Of a stretch of 55,341 nucleotides of DNA, positions 49,944 to 55,341 are shown piece after piece. Position 1 is the stretch's first letter. Each line of letters begins with the position of its first letter. The notes beneath the pieces are model-generated. The model did no database searches. It had not been told where the DNA came from and saw only the letters and a program-made list of their open reading frames with translations. This stretch comes from Chryseobacterium gambrini. Its GTDB lineage: Bacteria > Bacteroidota > Bacteroidia > Flavobacteriales > Weeksellaceae. The position numbers and the translations under genes were made by a program. The stretch spans positions 1 to 55,341 of the forward strand of contig NZ_FTOV01000021.1 of assembly GCF_900156825.1 (NCBI RefSeq). The letters run 5' to 3'.

Positions 49944-52412
49944 TTAAAATTTATATGATAGATTTAATCCTAACTGACGACCTTTCGTGTAGTCTTTGTG
50001 GATAAATGTTTTAGTGGTGTTTTCCTGTTCGATTTTAAAGTGAGGATTCAGTAAGTTCTTTGCAGAAATTCCGATTCCGATTTTATTTAAGGTAAAGCTT
50101 AAGTTCATATCCAGAATTTCTCTCGGTACTTCGTAAAAGTTTCCGATGAATCCTGTTCCTACAGAATAAAGACTTTTACCGATATGAGAATAAGATACTA
50201 CGAAGTCTAAGCTGTTTACATTATTCCATTTATAGTTATATCCTACGTTTACGTTGGCAATAAAATCTGCAACTCCCTGAATTTTATCTTTCGGAGTGTT
50301 GAATACGATTGTTTTACCTCCGTTATTTTTAGCAATTTCGTTTTCAGATTTAAATTCCTGCTCAGAATGCATATAAGTTGCATTCAGGAAAGTGTACACT
50401 TTAGAATTATTCCACGAATAAAGGTCTTTTCTGAATTCAGCTTCTGCTCCTACAATATATCCCCAATCTGAAATGTTGAAATACGTCATGTCACTTGGTG
50501 CAGAACTCGCATAGCTTGTTCTTGCAATCGCGTTCTGGATGTATTTTCCGAAAGCTGTTACAGAAATAAGTTCTCCCGATTTCGGAAACATTTCCCATTT
50601 AAGATCTAAATTATAATTGTCCGAAGGATTTAGGAACTGGTTTCCGTAAGTATTTGTCGTTACATCATAATAAGCAATCGGAATAATTTCTTTTGCCTGT
50701 GGTAATGTGTATGATTTTGAGAAAGCCAATCTTAAATTCTGCTTGTCATTAACGCTGTATTTAGCATTTAAAGCAGGTAAGAATTTATTGTATTGCTTAT
50801 TCTTTTTACCGTCCTGTGCAATTGGATCCAACCATTTCATCTGCATATCGATATAATCGAAACGGCCTCCAACCTGGATGATGAATTTATCAGAAAGTGT
50901 GATGTCAACATTTGCTAACCCAGACTGAATATTCTGCTTTGCAGTATAATAAAAAGGATTAAACAATTTATTAATCGGCTGGAATGTAATGTAAGAGAAT
51001 AAAGAATTATTTCCTGCATTAATGTATCCGTCGATATTGTTAGGATCTACAGGTACCACATTGCTGAAGTTCATACCGATGGTGGTATTTTCAAACCTTC
51101 TGTCTTTATACTGTCCGTCGTATCCTAATGTTACTTTGAATTTTTCAAAAGTTTTGGTAAGATAAGCATGACCTAAAACCGTATTATCCTTAAGTTCATC
51201 AAAATATCTGTGGTTGTTGATCGCACTTCCTGCAATTAGCTGAGAGTTTGTTGCATCAATAGTATTCTGAAGACGGTCTGGTCTTTTGCTGTTGAGCATA
51301 TTGTATCCTAAAGCCCAGTCTGCAGACCATGTTTCACCCAATTTGTGAGTACCGAGTAACTGATTTACCCAGGTTGTGGTAATTTTATTATCCCCTCTGT
51401 TGATGATCACATTTCTGTCTACATCATAAGAATATCCCTGATAAATTTTTGCCGACTGATCGGAAGAATGAATGTAGTTGGATGTAAAGCTGATTCTGTG
51501 ATTAGAGTTGATCTTATATCCCAGATTAACTAATGCAGTAGTATTTGTTTTATAATTAAAACGCTCTACGCTTGTATAATTTTTACTTGGCGTGTTATCG
51601 AAGAAATAATAACCTTCCTGTCCTTGGCTGTATTCATAAGAATTTTCAAATCCAGCGTAAGCAAATAATGAAAGCTTACCGAAAGTCGCCCCACCTTCAA
51701 TATTCATATCTGTATTAAAAGGATTTCTGGCATTTTTAAAATTCCAGCTCGTCTGGAAAGGATATTTCTGATAAGGATTTCCTTTGGTGAACGTAGTTTC
51801 TTTGTATCCGAAGAATCCCGGTGCTCCGTCCTGTACTTTAAAGTCTTTTTTATCGAATGTCTGAAGATTAATGCTGCTTCCTAATCCTATCTTAAAATAA
51901 GGCTTTCCGGTATGCTCCTTAGAAACAATGTTTACATTCGCTCCGCCGAAATCTCCAAGCATTTTAGGATTATAGACTTTATCTAAAGAAATATATTCGA
52001 TCATTGAGGTTTTGAAAATCTCAAGATTGATGTTTTTATATTCCGGATCGTCCGATGGAATCGGCAGTCCGTTTAACGTTGTGCTGTTGTATCTGTCACC
52101 AAGACCTCTTACGAAAATCTGTCCGCTTCCTTCCTGCTTTGTCGTTCCGGTAGCCTTTGTTACAGCTGTTGCAGCATCTCCTACACCTTGCTTGGCAAGC
52201 TGTACAGAACCTACGCGCTCTATAACTTCTACAGACTTTTTCTGTAAGTTGATAAGGTTTGCTTCAGTTCCTTTTTTAGTAGATCCTTTAATGACTACAC
52301 CTTCGATTTTCTTTTCTTTCTTTACGGTGTCGTTTTTGGTCTCTTGAGCGTAAAGTACAGTTCCCGATGTTGTTAAAAACAAAACTGCGATACTCAGTTT
52401 TCTAAAATTCAT
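49944..52412 (-). CDS. TonB-dependent outer-membrane receptor
   Basis: An 822-residue receptor: signal peptide (LSIAVLFLTTSGTVLYAQ), plug domain starting KGTEANLINLQKKSVEVIERVGSVQLAKQGVGDAATAVTKATGTTKQ and GSGQIFVRGLGDRYNSTTLNGLPIPSDDP, then a beta-barrel ending GRQLGLNLSYKF. It is longer than BtuB and lacks a carboxypeptidase-like extension. Two beta-helix lipoprotein genes lie downstream in the same direction, and a PhoB-like regulator gene is divergent upstream, with direct TTAAC repeats in the intergenic region. The transported substrate is unknown; phosphate-related or other nutrient uptake is one guess from context. Confidence 0.9.
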   Translation of the reverse strand: MNFRKLSIAVLFLTTSGTVLYAQETKNDTVKKEKKIEGVVIKGSTKKGTEANLINLQKKSVEVIERVGSVQLAKQGVGDAATAVTKATGTTKQEGSGQIFVRGLGDRYNSTTLNGLPIPSDDPEYKNINLEIFKTSMIEYISLDKVYNPKMLGDFGGANVNIVSKEHTGKPYFKIGLGSSINLQTFDKKDFKVQDGAPGFFGYKETTFTKGNPYQKYPFQTSWNFKNARNPFNTDMNIEGGATFGKLSLFAYAGFENSYEYSQGQEGYYFFDNTPSKNYTSVERFNYKTNTTALVNLGYKINSNHRISFTSNYIHSSDQSAKIYQGYSYDVDRNVIINRGDNKITTTWVNQLLGTHKLGETWSADWALGYNMLNSKRPDRLQNTIDATNSQLIAGSAINNHRYFDELKDNTVLGHAYLTKTFEKFKVTLGYDGQYKDRRFENTTIGMNFSNVVPVDPNNIDGYINAGNNSLFSYITFQPINKLFNPFYYTAKQNIQSGLANVDITLSDKFIIQVGGRFDYIDMQMKWLDPIAQDGKKNKQYNKFLPALNAKYSVNDKQNLRLAFSKSYTLPQAKEIIPIAYYDVTTNTYGNQFLNPSDNYNLDLKWEMFPKSGELISVTAFGKYIQNAIARTSYASSAPSDMTYFNISDWGYIVGAEAEFRKDLYSWNNSKVYTFLNATYMHSEQEFKSENEIAKNNGGKTIVFNTPKDKIQGVADFIANVNVGYNYKWNNVNSLDFVVSYSHIGKSLYSVGTGFIGNFYEVPREILDMNLSFTLNKIGIGISAKNLLNPHFKIEQENTTKTFIHKDYTKGRQLGLNLSYKF

Positions 52413-52438
52413 TTCTTTTTTACTATATTCTTTCGGTG

Positions 52439-52446
52439 CAAAGGAA
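52439..52446 (-). promoter_or_regulatory. Near-consensus -7 promoter box (TTCCTTTG) of the TonB receptor gene
   Basis: The minus strand reads TTCCTTTG, one base from TAnnTTTG, about 27 nt before the receptor start. Confidence 0.45.
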
Positions 52447-52491
52447 TAAAGAATTAACGGGGGAAATGGTTTAGGGAAATTTAATTTTTTC

Positions 52492-52538
52492 TTAACTAAA
52501 CATTAAGAAAAGAATATAATTGTTAACTTTATGTGAAC
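52492..52538. promoter_or_regulatory. Candidate response-regulator direct repeats (TTAAC, 11-bp spacing)
   Basis: TTAAC 52492 and TTAAG 52503 are exactly 11 bp apart; TTAAC 52523 and TGAAC 52534 are also 11 bp apart. OmpR/PhoB-family regulators typically bind such direct repeats, and the pairs lie between the TonB receptor gene and the regulator gene. Confidence 0.4.
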
Positions 52539-52574
52539 GATACCCGTTTTGTTAAACAGTGATTAAAATATTAT

Positions 52575-52582
52575 TAACTTTG
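52575..52582 (+). promoter_or_regulatory. Bacteroidota -7 promoter box (TAACTTTG) of the response-regulator gene
   Basis: TAACTTTG is a perfect TAnnTTTG, 17 nt upstream of the ATG at 52600. Confidence 0.7.
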
Positions 52583-52599
52583 ACTCGTAAAAATTAAAA

Positions 52600-53277
52600 A
52601 TGAACCAAAAGAAAATCCTCTTAATCGACGACGAACTGGATATTTTAGAGATTCTGTCTTACAACTTGGAAAAGGAAGGCTACGACATTTATACAGCCAC
52701 TAATGGAAATGAAGGTATCGACAAAGCAAAGGAAATTGTTCCGGATCTGATTTTATTGGATGTCATGATGCCCGAAAAAGACGGTATCGAAACTTGTCAG
52801 GAACTTAGAAAAATTAAAGAACTGCAAAAAACTTTAATTGTTTTTCTTTCCGCAAGAAGTGAAGAGTTTTCACAACTGGCCGGTTTTCAGGCAGGTGCAA
52901 ACGACTACATTGTTAAATTAATCAAACCGAAAATTCTGATCTCTAAAGTAAACGCTTTATTGCAGTTAACTTCTCAGGTATCTGATAATTCTAAATTAAT
53001 CGAAATCGGAGATTTAATTATTGATAAAGACAACTTCAGGGTTTCTAAAAACGGACAGCAGTTTTTGCTTCCTAAAAAAGAATTCGATCTTTTGTATTTA
53101 TTGGCTTCCAACACGGAAAAAGTTTTCAAAAGAGAAGAAATTCTGGAAAAAGTCTGGGGAAATGACGTAATCGTGGGAGAAAGAACCATAGACGTTCACA
53201 TCAGAAGACTGAGAGAAAAACTGGGAATCAACACGATTCAGACATTAAAAGGAATTGGGTATAAACTTATTGTTTAA
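52600..53277 (+). CDS. OmpR/PhoB-family response regulator
   Basis: A 225-residue two-domain response regulator. The receiver has the acidic pair Asp10-Asp11, phospho-acceptor Asp54 (LLDVMMP), Ser84 and Lys106; Lys106 is followed by Leu, where nearly all receivers have Pro (VKLIKP). The winged HTH (LLPKKEFDLLYLLASNTEKVFKREEILEKVWG ... RTIDVHIRRLREKLG) is typical of the PhoB/OmpR class. The cognate kinase gene follows by 51 bp. Candidate TTAAC direct repeats for it lie upstream. It is like the PhoB-type regulators of phosphate response, but this context alone cannot prove that. Confidence 0.93.
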   Translation: MNQKKILLIDDELDILEILSYNLEKEGYDIYTATNGNEGIDKAKEIVPDLILLDVMMPEKDGIETCQELRKIKELQKTLIVFLSARSEEFSQLAGFQAGANDYIVKLIKPKILISKVNALLQLTSQVSDNSKLIEIGDLIIDKDNFRVSKNGQQFLLPKKEFDLLYLLASNTEKVFKREEILEKVWGNDVIVGERTIDVHIRRLREKLGINTIQTLKGIGYKLIV

Positions 53278-53328
53278 TACTCAATTTCAATTTCTTACCT
53301 TTACATCAACCATTAAAATTTTGTAAAA

Positions 53329-54360
53329 TTGAAATTTTACAGACTTACCCTCGTCGCCTCTTGTCTTCTGACATTGGTGATGTTTCTTTTAGTAATCATT
53401 TTCGATTCACTAAAGGATATTTATTACAGTACACCATTCTTTAAAATCGGACTGGTTATTTGCCTTGTCCTGATTTTTATCATCAATTATATCGTATTGG
53501 AACTTTTGTTCAATTATTATGGTAAAAAGCAGGTTCGTGGTCTTTCACAGCTTTTGCCGCAGGAAATTGTTCATGATGATGATGAAAATATCACCATTAA
53601 AGAACTCGGAGAAAGATTCTCAGATCTCAATCAGAGAAAAGTTACCGAACTTGATATGATGAAAGAAATGGAAAGCTACCGGAAAGAATACATCGGAAAC
53701 GTTTCCCACGAGCTGAAAACACCTCTTTTTTCCATTCAGGGATATGTGGAAACTTTGCGCGACGGCGGAGTGGATAATCTTACCATCCGCGATAAATATC
53801 TGGAAAGAATTGATAAATCCGTAGAGCGTTTAATTGCCATTGTAACGGATCTTGATATGATCAACAGGCTTGAAGCAGGCGAAATTAACCTTACCGTTTC
53901 CAAATTTGATGTCAATTTATTAATTAAAGAAATTTTTGATCTTCTTGATCTCGAAGCAGAAAAACATAACGCAAGTCTGCAGATCCAGACTTTGCAGCCA
54001 CAGATTTTTGTGGAGGCAGACAAGCAGAAGATTTCACAGGTCTTTATTAATTTAATTTCAAACGCGATTCATTATGCCAACAGACAGGAAGCAAAAGTAG
54101 TAGTAAAAACCAGCGTTCTTAAAAATAAAGTCTTAATTGAGGTCATAGACAACGGAATGGGCATTAAATCTGAAAGTTTACCAAGAATTTTCGAAAGATT
54201 TTACCGCGTGGAAACCAGCAGAAGCAGAAGAGAAGGTGGTTCCGGACTTGGTCTTGCCATCGTAAAACATATCCTCGAAGCGCATAATGAAAACATCACC
54301 GTGGAAAGCGTTTATCTGGAAGGAACAAAATTCAGTTTCATGCTGGAAAAAAGCAAATAA
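53329..54360 (+). CDS. PhoR-like sensor histidine kinase
   Basis: A 343-residue kinase. Two membrane segments (about 8-26 and 39-60) enclose only a short external loop (DSLKDIYYSTPFFK), so it probably does not bind a large external ligand itself. A dimerisation/phosphoacceptor helix carries His127 (NVSHELKTPL), followed by N (NLISNAIHYA), G1 (DNGMGI), F (RIFERFYR) and G2 (GGSGLGLAIVKH) boxes. The start is a TTG (53329) because no upstream ATG fits the conserved MKFYRLTL-like N-terminus. The short sensor region and neighbouring PhoB-like regulator resemble PhoR-type phosphate sensing, which needs partner transport proteins. Confidence 0.9.
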   Translation: MKFYRLTLVASCLLTLVMFLLVIIFDSLKDIYYSTPFFKIGLVICLVLIFIINYIVLELLFNYYGKKQVRGLSQLLPQEIVHDDDENITIKELGERFSDLNQRKVTELDMMKEMESYRKEYIGNVSHELKTPLFSIQGYVETLRDGGVDNLTIRDKYLERIDKSVERLIAIVTDLDMINRLEAGEINLTVSKFDVNLLIKEIFDLLDLEAEKHNASLQIQTLQPQIFVEADKQKISQVFINLISNAIHYANRQEAKVVVKTSVLKNKVLIEVIDNGMGIKSESLPRIFERFYRVETSRSRREGGSGLGLAIVKHILEAHNENITVESVYLEGTKFSFMLEKSK

Positions 54361-54433
54361 TTTTTGCAAAATGTATGAAAAAAAAATATTTTAAAAAATA
54401 ATGAAATATTTTTTTGTCACATCTCATTTATTT

Positions 54434-54441
54434 TATATTTG
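54434..54441 (+). promoter_or_regulatory. Bacteroidota -7 promoter box (TATATTTG)
   Basis: TATATTTG is a perfect TAnnTTTG; a TTG at 54414 lies near the -33 position. The ATG at 54492 is 50 nt downstream. Confidence 0.7.
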
Positions 54442-54491
54442 CAACAGAGATTTATCATAATAACAACGGCAAAAAAGTAATTTAAAAACTG

Positions 54492-55085
54492 ATGGTTTAT
54501 AAAATCCGCGTAATATTAGATGCAAAAGAAGATATTTTCCGGGATATCGAAGTAAAAGGAAAACAGACGCTTTGGAACTTACATTTAGGCATTAAGAGTG
54601 CATTCAGCTTGCAGGGAGATGAGCTTTCCACTTTTAATCTGCTTGAAGAAGACGGAACGGTAGTAAAAAGTGTTCCGCTAGAAGATATGAGTGACGATGG
54701 CGACGGAGAAATTATGTCGGATGTGTACATCGATGAGGCATTCGAGAATGCAGGAGATAAAGCTCAGTTCCAGTACGGACTTCTTGACCTTTGGGAATTT
54801 TTCTGTGAATTGGTTGAAGTTATCGACGAAACAAAAGGCGTTAATTACCCGATCACGGTTTACAGATTTGGAAACGTTCCTTTGAAAGCGCCTAGCAAAA
54901 ACGGAAGTGGAGGATCCAAAAAGAAATCAGCAATGCCATTAATGGATGATGATTTCGGGTTTGATGACTTCGGAGCTACCGGAAACTTTGCAGACGAAGA
55001 TGATGATGCTTTTGATGATGAGGAAGAAGAAGACTACAACGACGATGCTTTCGATGATGAAGAGGACAACGATGATGAAAGATAA
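54492..55085 (+). CDS. Plasmid pRiA4b ORF-3-like protein with acidic tail
   Basis: A 197-residue protein whose N-terminal 140 residues match the pRiA4b ORF-3 family (beginning MVYKIRVILDAKEDIFRDIEVKG, with LWNLHLGIKSAFS and the FQYGLLDLWEFFCELVEV segment). The last 50 residues are a highly acidic Asp/Glu/Phe tail (DDDDAFDDEEEEDYNDDAFDDEEDND). The family is common on plasmids and chromosomes, sometimes near transposase-like genes, but has no established function. It is expressed from its own promoter and ends at a terminator. Confidence 0.85.
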   Translation: MVYKIRVILDAKEDIFRDIEVKGKQTLWNLHLGIKSAFSLQGDELSTFNLLEEDGTVVKSVPLEDMSDDGDGEIMSDVYIDEAFENAGDKAQFQYGLLDLWEFFCELVEVIDETKGVNYPITVYRFGNVPLKAPSKNGSGGSKKKSAMPLMDDDFGFDDFGATGNFADEDDDAFDDEEEEDYNDDAFDDEEDNDDER

Positions 55086-55109
55086 TCGGAAGAATTTGTA
55101 AAATATACC

Positions 55110-55136
55110 GCCCTGAACGTAAGTTTGGGGCTTTTT
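55110..55136 (+). terminator. Intrinsic terminator after the pRiA4b ORF-3-like gene
   Basis: GCCC (55110-55113) and GGGC (55128-55131) with AAC/GTT pairing inside, then TTTTTT, about 25 bp after the stop. Confidence 0.65.
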
Positions 55137-55150
55137 TATTCTGTACTATC

Positions 55151-55262
55151 AGGAGCTGTTTCGCGCTTTCGCTACTCGCTTTTTCGTTTTTTTCGGCGCG
55201 GCAGCGAAGCTGCCGCGCCGAAAAAAACGAAAAGAGCTCAAACAGACCGCTCAATGGTAAGT
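55151..55262. repeat. GGAGCT-type intergenic element, copy C, with 25-bp perfect hairpin
   Basis: The flank AGGAGCTGTTTCGCGCTTTC with GCTACTCGCT is nearly the same as copy B. Arms 55181-55205 and 55209-55233 (starting TTTTCGTTTTTTTCGGCGCG) are perfect 25-bp inverted repeats with a GAA loop. Then AGAGCTCAAACAGACCGCTCAATGG follows. The arms share no sequence with copy B. Confidence 0.88.
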
Positions 55263-55341
55263 TTGCATTAAACAAAACAGATTGATAACTTAGTTAAAAA
55301 TATTAACCAGAAGAGCAAAAGCAGCAGGATAAAGACAGACG

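Noticed and set aside
1..55341. CRISPR array, tRNA, rRNA or classical insertion sequence
   Set aside because: No regularly spaced direct repeats, cloverleaf-type sequence, ribosomal sequence or transposase gene was seen anywhere in the window.

Overview
The window looks like chromosomal DNA of a Chryseobacterium-like member of the Bacteroidota (Flavobacteriia, Weeksellaceae). The reasons are the low G+C, at least a dozen promoters with the Bacteroidota -7 box TAnnTTTG, the gliding genes gldB and gldC, type IX secretion (T9SS) C-terminal sorting domains, surface lipoproteins with acidic residues after the lipobox Cys, and close agreement with the Elizabethkingia/Chryseobacterium alkaline phosphatase PafA. 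No tRNA, rRNA, CRISPR array, prophage or classical insertion sequence was seen. Most genes are ordinary chromosomal ones; the odd material is in duplicated surface-protein genes and in intergenic palindromic repeats.

Layout. 1-2.1 kb: the tail of a formyltransferase, two small unknowns and a nucleoid-associated protein. 2.4-6.4 kb: a bacteriophytochrome kinase with its heme oxygenase, then malate dehydrogenase. 6.4-9.7 kb: two tandem C-type-lectin-like secreted proteins and an ATP-grasp protein. 10.2-18 kb, mostly minus strand: a TPR protein, an AraC regulator next to an extended SDR reductase, a short-chain dehydrogenase and a TetR regulator that share an identical 18-bp operator, GNAT and membrane genes. 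18.5-20.8 kb: PafA and a Crp/Fnr regulator. 21-22 kb: a barstar and a membrane-anchored barnase homologue. 22-26.8 kb: nadE, GNAT and LRR genes diverging from gldB-gldC, then a Cys/Met PLP enzyme. 27-32 kb: NTF2-like, GNAT and DinB genes, a 399-bp GIY-YIG unit bounded by perfect 36-bp inverted repeats, then Sua5/YrdC, an NTF2-like gene and CCA-adding enzyme. 32-35.2 kb: a cobalamin riboswitch controlling a BtuB-like receptor and a BtuG-like propeller lipoprotein. 35.8-38.2 kb: cytidine deaminase, an OYE-family reductase and two Cys-rich small membrane proteins. 38.2-42 kb: two paralogous T9SS-exported endonuclease I proteins, one with two extra Fn3 domains. 42-47.3 kb: small lipoprotein and unknown genes, a PLP deaminase-like enzyme, a LysM glucosaminidase and hemL. 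47.3-54.4 kb: two paralogous beta-helix lipoproteins and a TonB receptor, divergent from a PhoB/PhoR-like two-component system. 54.5-55.1 kb: a pRiA4b ORF-3-like acidic protein.

The most interesting material is the repeat landscape. (i) The GIY-YIG nuclease gene sits exactly between inverted copies of a TCATTGCGAGG-type repeat, and its stop codon is formed by the repeat. (ii) An intergenic element with conserved flanks carries, in two copies, a perfect 21- to 25-bp hairpin whose arm sequence differs completely between copies. (iii) Several foldback elements fill other gaps. All functional statements are inferred from sequence motifs; no database search was run.
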